Counted from the first letter of the stretch, positions 43,305 through 51,048 are shown. The stretch: 64,000 nt of DNA from CAZKGE01 sp964636405 (GCA_964636405.1 CAZWSI010000011.1:1-64000); one strand, 5' to 3'. Made by a program: numbers and translations. The notes: a model not told the origin generated them from the letters alone.

Positions 43305-44465
43305 CTACCTGCCCCCGATCAGCGTCTCGAGCGCGGCGAGTGCCGCGTCGATATCGCGCTCCGTATTGCCGTAGCCAAAGGAAAAGCGCACGCTGCCGGC
43401 TGGGAAGCTCCCCAGCGTCCTGTGCGCGGCAGGCGCACAATGCAGTCCACAGCGCGTCGCGATGCCAAATTGCGCGTCGAGCCGCGCGGCGGCCTCCGCG
43501 TTGTCCAGCGCGTCAAACGAAAGGGAAACCACGCCCACGCGCCCAAAGGACTCTCGCCTGCCCAGCACGCGCACGCCCCGCATGGCGCTTACGCCCCGCA
43601 AAAAGCGCTTGGTAAGGCGCGTTTCCTCCGCGCCGAGCGTTTCCACGCCCGTTTCCGCAAGAAAGCGCAGCGCCGCGTTCAGCCCGAAAATGCCGGGCAG
43701 GTTCAGCGTGCCTGACTCGAATTTATCCGGCATATAGTCGGGCTGCCATTCCTGATCCGACGCGCTGCCCGTGCCGCCCGTCACCAGCGGCGTTACCTGC
43801 GCGGCAAACGCGCGCTTCATGAGCAACGCGCCCACGCCCGCCGGGCCGAGCAGCCCCTTATGCCCCGGAATGCAGAGCGCAGAAAGCCCAAACGCTTGAA
43901 AATCGATGGGTACGTGCCCGGCCGTTTGCGCCGCGTCCAGCACAAGCGGAATACCGCGGGTCGAAAGCAATGCGCCTATTTCCCCCACGGGCAGGCGCGT
44001 GCCGCACACGTTGGACGCGTGCGTCAGCACCGCGAGCCTTGTATTGTGCCGCAGAAGCGGAAGGAGGCTTTCCGGCTCCGTTTCACCCTCCGGCCCGCAG
44101 GGGATGCGATCGAAGCTGACGCCCATGCGCGTAAGCGCGTTGAGCGGGCGCATCACGGCGTTGTGCTCCAGACTGCTAACAAGCACATGGTCGCCCGGCC
44201 GCAAAAAGCCGCTTAGCACGCAATTGAGCGAAAAGGTCTGCCCAGGGGTAAACACCGCGCAGTCCGGCTCGTCGAAATGAAACAGCGCGCACAGCCGCTC
44301 TCGCGCCTCCAGCACGATTGCCGCCGCGTCGTATGCGCGCGCATAATCGCCCCTGCCGACATTGGCGCAAAGCGTGTCCGTATACGCGCGCATGGCCTCG
44401 CTTACGCCCGGCGCCTTCGGGCAGGCGGTTGCCGCATGATCCAGATAGATATTTTTTCGCTCCAT
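43305..44465 (-). CDS. Cysteine desulfurase family protein (EF2568 type)
   Basis: A 386-residue class V PLP aminotransferase. The start IYLDHAATACPKAPGV, ASNVCGTRLPV, DAAQTAGHVPID and the PLP lysine in CIPGHKGLLGPAG are family features; the catalytic cysteine region RCGLHCAPAAHRTLG near the C-terminus fits the EF2568-like group linked to selenium-dependent molybdenum hydroxylases. It would mobilise sulfur or selenium from cysteine or selenocysteine. It is divergent from yedE across an 88-base gap, and selD lies 5.5 kb away. The start follows GAGGATAACGAA. Confidence 0.88.
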   Translation of the reverse strand: MERKNIYLDHAATACPKAPGVSEAMRAYTDTLCANVGRGDYARAYDAAAIVLEARERLCALFHFDEPDCAVFTPGQTFSLNCVLSGFLRPGDHVLVSSLEHNAVMRPLNALTRMGVSFDRIPCGPEGETEPESLLPLLRHNTRLAVLTHASNVCGTRLPVGEIGALLSTRGIPLVLDAAQTAGHVPIDFQAFGLSALCIPGHKGLLGPAGVGALLMKRAFAAQVTPLVTGGTGSASDQEWQPDYMPDKFESGTLNLPGIFGLNAALRFLAETGVETLGAEETRLTKRFLRGVSAMRGVRVLGRRESFGRVGVVSLSFDALDNAEAAARLDAQFGIATRCGLHCAPAAHRTLGSFPAGSVRFSFGYGNTERDIDAALAALETLIGGR

Positions 44466-44505
44466 TTCGTTATCCTCACTTGCATATAACGAATTCATAT
44501 GGTAC

Positions 44506-44534
44506 AGTATAGCCGTTCGCGAATTAAAACACAA
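44506..44534 (-). promoter_or_regulatory. Promoter of the cysteine desulfurase gene
   Basis: On the minus strand TTGTGT (44534-44529), a 17-base spacer and TATACT (44511-44506), in the gap between the desulfurase and yedE. Confidence 0.55.
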
Positions 44535-44553
44535 GAACGGATGGGTTTATTGC

Positions 44554-45609
44554 ATGAAGAAGAAAGGTTTCATCATCCTCACGGGCGTTGTCATCGGCGC
44601 GGTCGCGGTCGCGCTCAGCGCCCTTGGCAATCCCGGCAACATGGGCTTTTGCATCGCCTGCTTCCTGAGAGACATCGCTGGCGCGTGCTCGCTGCATTCC
44701 GCGGCGGCCGTGCAGGTGGTTAGGCCGGAAATACCGGGCCTTGTGCTGGGCGCGTTTATAGCCTCTGTGCTTGCAAAAGAATACCGCCCGCGCGGCGGCT
44801 CCTCGCCCATGACGCGCTTTATCGTGGCAGTGTTTGTGATGATCGGCGCGCTGGTTTTTCTGGGCTGCCCGCTGCGTATGATGCTCCGCATCGGCGGCGG
44901 CGATCTCAATGCGCTTGCGGCGCTGCCCGGCTTTGTGCTCGGCATCTTCATCGGCGTCCTTTGGCTGAAAAAGGGCTTTTCGCTCAAGCGCGCGTATCCC
45001 CAGAGCCTGACGGAGGGCGGCATATTCCCGGCGCTTATGGTGGCGCTCATGGTTATTGCGCTCGTCCTCCCGCAACTGCTCAAGCAGACCGAAGCGGGCG
45101 GCGGGCCAGGCGCGCTGCACGCGGCCGCGCTTCTTTCGCTTGCGGGCGGGCTTATTGTCGGCGCGCTTGCGCAGCGCACGCGCTTTTGCACTGTTGCGGC
45201 CTCGCGTGACGCGATGCTGTTTTCCGATTTTTCCATGCTTTGGGGCTTTGTGGCCGTTATTGCCACAACGGTTGTGGGCAACCTTTTGCTCGGCACATTT
45301 AAGCTCTCCTTTGCCGAGCAGCCCGTCGCGCATACGGACTGGCTGTGGAATTTCCTCGGCATGGCGCTGGTTGGCTGGGGAAGCGTATTCCTCGGCGGCT
45401 GCCCGCTGCGCCAGCTCATTTTGGCGGGCGAGGGCGATTCCGGCGCGGCCGTGACCGTAACGGGCCTGATCGTTGGCGCGTCCGTAGCGCATAATTTCGG
45501 ACTCGCTTCGTCCGGCAAGGGCGCGACTCCGGGCGGGATGATCGCCGTGTGCATCGGCTTTGCCGTACTCACCGTGACCGGCCTTTGCAATATGGAAAAG
45601 GAGGCGTAA
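44554..45609 (+). CDS. yedE: YedE-type membrane protein, putative selenium transporter
   Basis: A 351-residue membrane protein of the YeeE/YedE family with about nine or ten hydrophobic segments. Paired cysteine motifs typical of the family occur in GNMGFCIACFLRD, VFLGCPLRMML, AQRTRFCTVAASRD and FLGGCPLRQL. Relatives transport thiosulfate or, in selenium gene clusters, probably selenium. The neighbours TusA-like/YedF and DUF3343 follow within four bases each, supporting the selenium role. No SD of note precedes the ATG, although GGATGGG is 17 bases upstream. Confidence 0.88.
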   Translation: MKKKGFIILTGVVIGAVAVALSALGNPGNMGFCIACFLRDIAGACSLHSAAAVQVVRPEIPGLVLGAFIASVLAKEYRPRGGSSPMTRFIVAVFVMIGALVFLGCPLRMMLRIGGGDLNALAALPGFVLGIFIGVLWLKKGFSLKRAYPQSLTEGGIFPALMVALMVIALVLPQLLKQTEAGGGPGALHAAALLSLAGGLIVGALAQRTRFCTVAASRDAMLFSDFSMLWGFVAVIATTVVGNLLLGTFKLSFAEQPVAHTDWLWNFLGMALVGWGSVFLGGCPLRQLILAGEGDSGAAVTVTGLIVGASVAHNFGLASSGKGATPGGMIAVCIGFAVLTVTGLCNMEKEA

Positions 45610-45612
45610 GCG

Positions 45613-45819
45613 ATGGAGAAGCTGGAGCTGCGCGGTCTTTCTTGCCCTGAGCCCGTGCTGCGCGTGCAGCGCGCCGCCGCGCGGGGCGAAACGGAAATGG
45701 AAGCATGGGTGGACAATCCAGCCGCGAAGGAGAACATCCTCCGCTTCGCCGGGGCGCGGGGCTTTTCCGCCGCCGTGGCGGAGGCGGACGGCGCGTACGT
45801 CCTCACGTTGAAAAAGTAG
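45613..45819 (+). CDS. TusA/SirA-like sulfur carrier (YedF N-terminal domain only)
   Basis: A 68-residue protein with the TusA signature LELRGLSCPEPVLRVQ, whose cysteine carries persulfide or perselenide. Selenium-linked YedF proteins are normally about 200 residues with a second DsrE-like domain; here only the TusA-like part is present. It lies three bases after yedE and one base before DUF3343, so all three form one transcript. Confidence 0.88.
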   Translation: MEKLELRGLSCPEPVLRVQRAAARGETEMEAWVDNPAAKENILRFAGARGFSAAVAEADGAYVLTLKK

Positions 45820-45820
45820 G

Positions 45821-46063
45821 GTGACGGATTATATCGCGACCTTTTACACGCATTTTGCAGCCATGAGGAGCCACCGGAGCCTCATGGCCGCTGGCGTTGC
45901 CGCGCGGCTTGCGCCCGTGCCAAGGCAGCTAAGCGCGAGCTGCGGAACCTGCGTGCGCTATCAGGCGGCAGATCCCTGCGCCGCTTGCATGCACGCGGAT
46001 CTCGAGCGCATTGTGCGCGTGGATGCAGGCGGCCAATACACGGAGCTTATTGCCAAAGCCTAG
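45821..46063 (+). CDS. DUF3343 putative Se/S carrier protein
   Basis: An 80-residue protein of the DUF3343 family, which occurs beside YedE/YedF and is thought to carry selenium or sulfur. The N-terminal YIATFYTHFAAMRSHRSLMAAG matches the family opening, and SASCGTCVRY is the usual cysteine motif; CAACMHAD adds two more cysteines. A GTG at 45821 is the likely start, since the family N-terminus begins there; the only in-frame ATG lies inside the first helix. Confidence 0.82.
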   Translation: MTDYIATFYTHFAAMRSHRSLMAAGVAARLAPVPRQLSASCGTCVRYQAADPCAACMHADLERIVRVDAGGQYTELIAKA

Positions 46064-46070
46064 TTTTCTC

Positions 46071-46099
46071 TTGTCGGAACGGATATTTTGTACTATGAT
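46071..46099 (+). promoter_or_regulatory. Promoter of the Tim44-like gene
   Basis: TTGTCG (46071-46076), a 17-base spacer and TATGAT (46094-46099), between DUF3343 and the next gene. It shows that the following gene is not simply part of the selenium operon. Confidence 0.7.
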
Positions 46100-46131
46100 A
46101 TCCATATACATACGATGGAGGGTTTTGCTCC

Positions 46132-47070
46132 GTGAAACGATTCATGAAACGCGCTATCATTGCGGTGCTCGCACTGTGCCTGCTGACCGCGCTTGCCGCG
46201 TCAGGGCTTGCGGACGCGGGCAATTTTTCCGGCGATTCCGATTGGGGCGGCGGCTCTGACTGGGGAAGCAGCTCGGATTGGGGCAGCAGCTCCGACTGGG
46301 GGAGCGATTCCGGCTGGAGCTCCGGCAACGATTATTCCTATATTGACTCTGACGAGAGCGAAAGCGACGGTTTCGATCTTGTGATTGTGGCAATCGTCGT
46401 CATCGTTATTATCGTCGTTGTGCTGAAAAACGTAAAGGGCGGCGGCTCGGGCCGTTCCACGGCGCAGCAGATGTACACCGCCTCCTTTGAGGGCGAGGGC
46501 ATTCCGCTCGAACGCCTCAAGGAGAAGGACCCGCTCTTTAACGAGCAGGCGTTTTGCGAGCAAATTGGGAACATCTATGTACAGATGCAGAATGCCTGGC
46601 AAAACAAGGATTGGGAGCCCATGCGCGCCGTGATGAGCGATTCGCTCTTTAATCAAATGAACAGGCAGTTGCAGGAGCTGATCAAGCAGGGCGTGACAAA
46701 CCGGGTCGAGCGCATCGCGGTGCTCGACGCGCGCATCAGCAAGTATATGCAGGAGGCGGACAACGACGTATTGATCGTACGCTTGAATACGCGCATCTGC
46801 GATTATACTGTAAACGATCAAACAGGCCAGACCGTGCGCGGCAACGCGAACAAAGAGCTGTTTATGACCTATGATTGGAAGTTGACGCGTCAAAAGGATC
46901 GCAAGACGCTGGAGAAGGATTCCATGACGGACGTGGCCTGCCCCAACTGCGGCGCGCCCATGTCCATCAAGCAGACGGGCCGCTGCGATTACTGTGGCAC
47001 GGTCGTGACCCTGGACGATCACGATTGGGCGCTCTCTGCCATCAAGGGCATTGCCCAGCGCAGCAGTTAA
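46132..47070 (+). CDS. Tim44-like domain protein with zinc ribbon
   Basis: A 312-residue membrane protein. An N-terminal signal or anchor segment (IIAVLALCLLTALAASGLA) is followed by a low-complexity stretch of five SDWGSS-type repeats (about residues 35-62), a second hydrophobic segment (FDLVIVAIVVIVIIVVVL), a Tim44-like domain with FNEQAFCEQIGNIYVQMQNAW, and a C-terminal zinc ribbon CPNCGAP...CDYCGT. The function in bacteria is unknown. A GTG at 46132 with GGAGGG nine bases upstream is the likely start; the ATG four codons later is too distant from the ribosome site. Confidence 0.82.
   Translation: MKRFMKRAIIAVLALCLLTALAASGLADAGNFSGDSDWGGGSDWGSSSDWGSSSDWGSDSGWSSGNDYSYIDSDESESDGFDLVIVAIVVIVIIVVVLKNVKGGGSGRSTAQQMYTASFEGEGIPLERLKEKDPLFNEQAFCEQIGNIYVQMQNAWQNKDWEPMRAVMSDSLFNQMNRQLQELIKQGVTNRVERIAVLDARISKYMQEADNDVLIVRLNTRICDYTVNDQTGQTVRGNANKELFMTYDWKLTRQKDRKTLEKDSMTDVACPNCGAPMSIKQTGRCDYCGTVVTLDDHDWALSAIKGIAQRSS
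46234..46316 (+). repeat. In-gene tandem repeat coding SDWGSS units
   Basis: Four to five imperfect 18-bp units encode Ser-Asp-Trp-Gly-Ser-Ser variants inside the Tim44-like gene. Unit number may vary between strains. Confidence 0.75.
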
Positions 47071-47096
47071 GGCGCGGCGCGGCTGATGAGATGCAG

Positions 47097-47135
47097 CGGG
47101 CCCGGCGCATGCATCGCCGGGCCCGTTTTATATTG
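47097..47135 (+). terminator. Terminator after the Tim44-like gene
   Basis: An 11-bp perfect GC stem (47097-47107 with 47115-47125) around CATGCAT, followed by TTTTATATTGTTTT. Confidence 0.92.
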
Positions 47136-47154
47136 TTTTGGCAAGCCGCTCTTC

Positions 47155-47874
47155 TTAATACCCAGCCGTTAAAACGACCGCCTGATGCTCCGCGTCGGTC
47201 AGGCCGCCGACATGCGCGGGCGCGTTTTCAAAATACAGACGAAATTGCCCGGCATTGATCGCATCCGCCGCGTCCGCGCGCGGATCAAGCGTAAGCGAGG
47301 CCGCGATGCGCGCACTGCCGATCGCGACGGTGACCGGGTGCTTGTCGAGCGAACGCAAATCGCCAAAAAGCCCGAGCACGGTTGCCGCGTCCCAGGGGGA
47401 AACCGGCGTCATGGCGGCAAAACCCGCCTCGCCGTCGTCGTAGCTCGCGTGCAGCACGGAGCCGCTTACGCAACTGGTTACCACATAGCTCGCCCCCATG
47501 GCCAGCTTTGTCCGCACGGTTTCCCAATCGGACAGACGGCCGATGAGCGCCTGTGCGGGCGCGGGCGCGTTAAAAACGTGTGAAGCGTTCAGCGCACGGG
47601 CCGGTGCGTTTGCGGCAAAGACCGCGCCAAGAAGCGCGGGCGCGCCTTCCGCATCGCCCGAAAAGCCCTCGAGCGCGAGGCTGAGCGCTTCGTCCGCAAC
47701 CTCCGGGGCGGGCGCGTCAAAATAACCTAGATCGTCAAGCCGCAGTCGCAAGCGGTAAAGCGCGTCGCTGTCGAGCCCGTCCGCCGCGTTTGCGGCCCGG
47801 GCCGGCGCGCCCCCCGAAAGCGCGGCGCAGAGAAAGGCCGCGCACGCAAAAAAGAGCGAAACAAGTCTTTTCAT
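47155..47874 (-). CDS. Secreted protein of unknown function, PG-binding-like repeat
   Basis: A 239-residue exported protein. MKRLVSLFFACAAFLCAALSGGAPARA is a classical signal peptide. The segment LYRLRLRLDDLGYFDAPAP resembles one repeat of PG_binding_1 (compare LQLRLMELGYLD in the protein at 16074). The rest is not recognised. The ATG at 47874 is fixed by the signal peptide, yet there is no ribosome site: an extended -10 box ends seven bases upstream, so the mRNA is probably leaderless. It is convergent with the Tim44-like gene. Confidence 0.75.
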   Translation of the reverse strand: MKRLVSLFFACAAFLCAALSGGAPARAANAADGLDSDALYRLRLRLDDLGYFDAPAPEVADEALSLALEGFSGDAEGAPALLGAVFAANAPARALNASHVFNAPAPAQALIGRLSDWETVRTKLAMGASYVVTSCVSGSVLHASYDDGEAGFAAMTPVSPWDAATVLGLFGDLRSLDKHPVTVAIGSARIAASLTLDPRADAADAINAGQFRLYFENAPAHVGGLTDAEHQAVVLTAGY

Positions 47875-47896
47875 GGGTATGAGTATAGCATATAAT
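47868..47896 (+). promoter_or_regulatory. Promoter of the small Cys-rich gene
   Basis: TTTTCA (47868-47873), a 17-base spacer and a perfect TATAAT (47891-47896), 31 bases before the ATG at 47928. It overlaps the reverse extended -10 element, so the two divergent genes could exclude each other. Confidence 0.55.
47882..47890 (-). promoter_or_regulatory. Extended -10 element of the 239-aa secreted protein
   Basis: On the minus strand TGC-TATACT (47890-47882) stands seven bases before the ATG at 47874; the -35 region is poor. It overlaps the forward promoter region of the divergent small gene. Confidence 0.55.
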
Positions 47897-47927
47897 AACA
47901 GGGAAGAAAAGAAACGGGGAAAAATCG

Positions 47928-48152
47928 ATGCGCTGTAGCTGTCAAGTTTGCGGAACATATATGGTGCAGCAGGAACGGGGGTTGGATTGCCGCTGCATCT
48001 GCCCCAATTGCTTTTTTACCTGCGCGGCCTGCATGGGCACGCCGCAGCAGCCGCTTACGAAAGAGGATTTGACGCATCTTCTTTCCCAGCGGGCAAGGCT
48101 CGACGCGGAGCGCGAGGAAAGCGCGGAAACGGACGACTCATTTATTGACTGA
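47928..48152 (+). CDS. Small Cys-rich protein, putative zinc-binding
   Basis: A 74-residue protein that I do not recognise. The first 37 residues hold eight cysteines (CSCQVC, CRCICPNC, CAAC), consistent with one or two zinc sites, and the rest is an acidic, charged helix (LSQRARLDAEREESAE). It is divergent from the secreted protein at 47874 and lies 13 bases before the Fpg/Nei-like gene, so the latter may be cotranscribed. Confidence 0.7.
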   Translation: MRCSCQVCGTYMVQQERGLDCRCICPNCFFTCAACMGTPQQPLTKEDLTHLLSQRARLDAEREESAETDDSFID

Positions 48153-48165
48153 AGGGAGCTTGCCC

Positions 48166-48990
48166 ATGCTGGAATTTCCCGAAAGCCGCGTGATTTCGGC
48201 GCAAATGCGCAATACGCTCGCGGGCAGAAAAATTGTTTCGGTTGAGGTTGAGCAAACCCCGCATCGCTTCGCGTTCTTTTCCGACTGCAAGGAGCGCTAC
48301 GACGCGCTTTTGCGCGGCCAGACCGTGCGCGGCGCGTGCGGGCACGGCGGCATTGTGGAGCTAGATACGGACGAGCTTATGCTGTTTTTCTCCGACGGCG
48401 CTTACCCCCGCTACTGCGCGCCCGGCACGCCGGAGCCAAGGAAACGACAGCTCCTTGTCCGCTTTGACGACGGCAGCGCGCTGTCGGTTTCCGTTCAGAT
48501 GTACGGTTATATCGGCTTAAGCGCGCCCGCGCTTTGTGAGCATGCGTATTATCGCTCCTCGGCGGACAAGCCGGACGCACTCTCGGCGGCGTTTTCGCTG
48601 CCTTATTTTCTGGGGCTCATGCCGGATGGCGGCGCGAAGCTGTCGGTCAAGGGCTTTCTTGCCACGGAACAGCGCATTCCCGGGCTGGGCAACGGCGTTT
48701 TGCAGGACATATTATGGAACGCGCGGCTCGATCCGCGCCGCGATGTGCGTACGCTTTCAAAAGACGAGCTTGCGGCGCTGTACCATTGGGTACGGGATAC
48801 GCTTTCCGCCATGTGCGCGGCTGGCGGCCGCGCCACGGAGTGTGATTTCTTCGGCAAGCCCGGCGGCTATGCGCAACGGCTTTGCAAGGATACCCTCGGC
48901 ACGCCCTGCCCGCGCTGCGGAACACCCATCGAAAAGGCAGCCTACATGGGCGGCGCTGTGTACTTCTGTCCGCTCTGCCAGCGCAGATAG
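48166..48990 (+). CDS. Fpg/Nei-family DNA glycosylase homologue lacking the N-terminal proline
   Basis: A 274-residue protein with the fold order of formamidopyrimidine-DNA glycosylase: N-terminal domain, helix-two-turn-helix (EQRIPGLGNGVLQDILWNA) and C-terminal zinc finger (CPRCGTPIEKAAYMGGAVYFC). The N-terminus reads MLEFPESRV, while active enzymes have MPELPE, in which Pro2 is the catalytic nucleophile; here it is Leu, although Glu3 remains. This variant group with MxELPE/MxEFPE starts is known in gut bacteria as Fpg-like proteins of unclear activity. The ATG at 48166 follows AAGGGAGCTTGCCC. Confidence 0.85.
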   Translation: MLEFPESRVISAQMRNTLAGRKIVSVEVEQTPHRFAFFSDCKERYDALLRGQTVRGACGHGGIVELDTDELMLFFSDGAYPRYCAPGTPEPRKRQLLVRFDDGSALSVSVQMYGYIGLSAPALCEHAYYRSSADKPDALSAAFSLPYFLGLMPDGGAKLSVKGFLATEQRIPGLGNGVLQDILWNARLDPRRDVRTLSKDELAALYHWVRDTLSAMCAAGGRATECDFFGKPGGYAQRLCKDTLGTPCPRCGTPIEKAAYMGGAVYFCPLCQRR

Positions 48991-49071
48991 CGCATTCTAT
49001 TTTTAAGCAAAAAAATGAAATGCTCTCCTTTTGCGCGCAATGCTCAACAGGTCATGGAAACGTGCGTGTGA

Positions 49072-49100
49072 TTGACAGGCGAAGCGCCGCGTGTTATCCT
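49072..49100 (+). promoter_or_regulatory. Promoter of yqeB-selD
   Basis: A perfect TTGACA (49072-49077), a 17-base spacer and TATCCT (49095-49100), 29 bases before the yqeB start. Confidence 0.8.
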
Positions 49101-49129
49101 CAATGCAGAATAACGTTTGAGGTGTACCT

Positions 49130-49924
49130 ATGCTTGTGCTCATCAAGGGCGCCGGGGATCTGGCCAGCGGCGTAGCCTACCGCCTGCATCGCGCGGGCTT
49201 TCAGATTGTCATGACGGATCTGCCCTTCCCTACGTCCATCCGGCGCACGGTGTGCTTTTCGGAGGCCATTCCAAACGGAGAAACCACGGTGGAGGGCGTG
49301 CGCGCGCGCTTTGCCCGCGACGCAGCCGCCGCGCGCGAAATCATCCGCGAGGGCGATATCGCCGTGCTTGCGGACGAACGCGCCGCATGCCGCGGGCTTC
49401 TTGAACCCACCGTTGTGGTGGACGCCATCCTTGCAAAAAAGAATCTGGGCACGGCCATAACCGACGCGCCCGCCGTCATTGCGCTCGGCCCCGGCTTTAC
49501 GGCTGGGACGGATTGCCACGCGGTGGTGGAAACCATGCGCGGGCACAGGCTTGGGCGTGTGTATACTTCCGGCGGAGCCATTCCCAATACGGGCGTGCCG
49601 GGCGACGTGGGCGGCTTCACGCTCGAGCGCATCCTGCGCGCGCCTGAGGCGGGCGTTTTTCGCGGCGTAGCGCGGATCGGCGATATCGTCGAAGCCGGAC
49701 AGCTCTGTGCCTGCGCGGGCGACGCGCCCATTTGCGCAGCCATCGGGGGCGTACTGCGCGGGCTGCTGCCGGACGGAACGCAGGTGCACGCGGGCATGAA
49801 GTGCGGAGATGTCGACCCCCGCTGCCGCGTGGAGCACTGCTATCTCATTTCCGATAAGGCGCTGAGCGTGGCGGGCGGCGTGCTGGAGGCCGTTTTGTTT
49901 CTCACGGGGGTCATAAAAGCATGA
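49130..49924 (+). CDS. yqeB: YqeB, selenium-dependent molybdenum hydroxylase maturation protein (EF2563 type)
   Basis: A 264-residue protein of the EF2563 family, which occurs with selD in genomes having selenium-dependent molybdenum hydroxylases (for example xanthine dehydrogenase). The N-terminus VLIKGAGDLASGVAYRLHRAGF looks like a Rossmann nucleotide site; ALGPGFTAGTDCHAVVETMRGH and YTSGGAIPNTGVPG are family hallmarks. It is thought to help insert labile selenium into the cofactor. The start follows GAGGTGTACCT; selD overlaps its end by four bases. Confidence 0.92.
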   Translation: MLVLIKGAGDLASGVAYRLHRAGFQIVMTDLPFPTSIRRTVCFSEAIPNGETTVEGVRARFARDAAAAREIIREGDIAVLADERAACRGLLEPTVVVDAILAKKNLGTAITDAPAVIALGPGFTAGTDCHAVVETMRGHRLGRVYTSGGAIPNTGVPGDVGGFTLERILRAPEAGVFRGVARIGDIVEAGQLCACAGDAPICAAIGGVLRGLLPDGTQVHAGMKCGDVDPRCRVEHCYLISDKALSVAGGVLEAVLFLTGVIKA

Positions 49925-50955
49925 CGGATGATGTAATGCGCACCAAGCTTGCAAGCTGCGCGGGCTGCGGCGCAAAGGTTGGCGCGGGCGTGCTCGCGGA
50001 GCTGCTTGGCGGTCTGCCCGTACGCTTCGACGAGAATTTGCTTGTCGGCTTTGACAAGAGTGACGACGCGTCCGTGTACCGCGTGAGCGACACGCTGGCG
50101 CTTGTGCAGACGCTCGATTTTTTTCCGCCCATCGACGAGGATCCCTATATCTTCGGTCAGATCGCGGCAACCAACGCGCTTTCGGATATCTACGCCATGG
50201 GCGCGGAGCCCAAGCTTGCGCTCAATATCCTCTGCGTGCCGGAGAAGATGGCCCCCTCCGACGTGCGCGCCATTCTGGCGGGCGGCTACGACAAGGTATA
50301 CGACGCGGGCGCGATTCTCACCGGCGGGCACAGCATCCACGACGACGTGCCCAAATACGGTTTGAGCGTCACGGGTTTTGCGGACCCTGCCCGCATCCTG
50401 AAAAACGGAGGCGCGCTTCCGGGCGACGCGCTGCTGCTCACCAAGCCCCTGGGCGTGGGGATTCTTTCCTCCGCGCGCAAGGGCGGACTGGTGTCCGATG
50501 AAACGATTGAAACGCTGCGCAGGCAGATGACGACGCTCAACAAAGCCGCGCGCGATTGCATGACGCGCTTTGCTGTGCACGCGTGCACGGATGTGACGGG
50601 CTTTTCCCTGCTTGGACACCTGCTGGAAATGGCCCAGGCATCCGGCGCTTCGGCGGAGGTGGATACGGCCTCCGTTCCCATTCTTGAAGGCGCGCTGGCG
50701 TTTGCGGAGATTGGGATTTTGCCCGAGGGCATGTACCGCAACCGCCGCTATGCCGGGCCGCAGGTGGACGTGGGAAGCGTGCCGCTCCCCTTGCAGGACG
50801 CGCTGTTTGATCCGCAAACCTCGGGCGGGCTGCTCATGGCCGTTGCAAAGGAGGACGCCGACGCGTTGCTTTCCGCGCTTACGGGCAACCTTCCCTGCGC
50901 GCGCCGCATCGGCACAATCGTCGCGGAGCGCGAGAAGCGTATCTATCTTCTATAA
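49921..50955 (+). CDS. selD: Selenide, water dikinase
   Basis: The 344-residue enzyme makes selenophosphate from selenide and ATP. The N-terminal KLASCAGCGAKVGAGVL holds the catalytic residue as cysteine, not selenocysteine; downstream SDDASVYRV, QTLDFFPPI, GQIAATNALSDIYAMGA and LTGGHSIHD are family motifs. Its ATG overlaps yqeB. With YqeB and the YedE block it points to the selenium cofactor pathway; selA and selB are not in the window, so use of selenophosphate for selenocysteine cannot be judged. Confidence 0.97.
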   Translation: MTDDVMRTKLASCAGCGAKVGAGVLAELLGGLPVRFDENLLVGFDKSDDASVYRVSDTLALVQTLDFFPPIDEDPYIFGQIAATNALSDIYAMGAEPKLALNILCVPEKMAPSDVRAILAGGYDKVYDAGAILTGGHSIHDDVPKYGLSVTGFADPARILKNGGALPGDALLLTKPLGVGILSSARKGGLVSDETIETLRRQMTTLNKAARDCMTRFAVHACTDVTGFSLLGHLLEMAQASGASAEVDTASVPILEGALAFAEIGILPEGMYRNRRYAGPQVDVGSVPLPLQDALFDPQTSGGLLMAVAKEDADALLSALTGNLPCARRIGTIVAEREKRIYLL

Positions 50956-51048
50956 CGAAAAAGCGCGTTTCGCGCAGGATTTCCGGCCCTGTCCTTTATG
51001 GCGGCATTCGGCAAGTCTGTTTTTTGCAATAAGCGCGTTTTAACCAAA

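Noticed and set aside
49921..50955. SelD as a selenoprotein with an in-frame TGA
   Set aside because: The frame is open throughout and the catalytic position is an ordinary cysteine codon.
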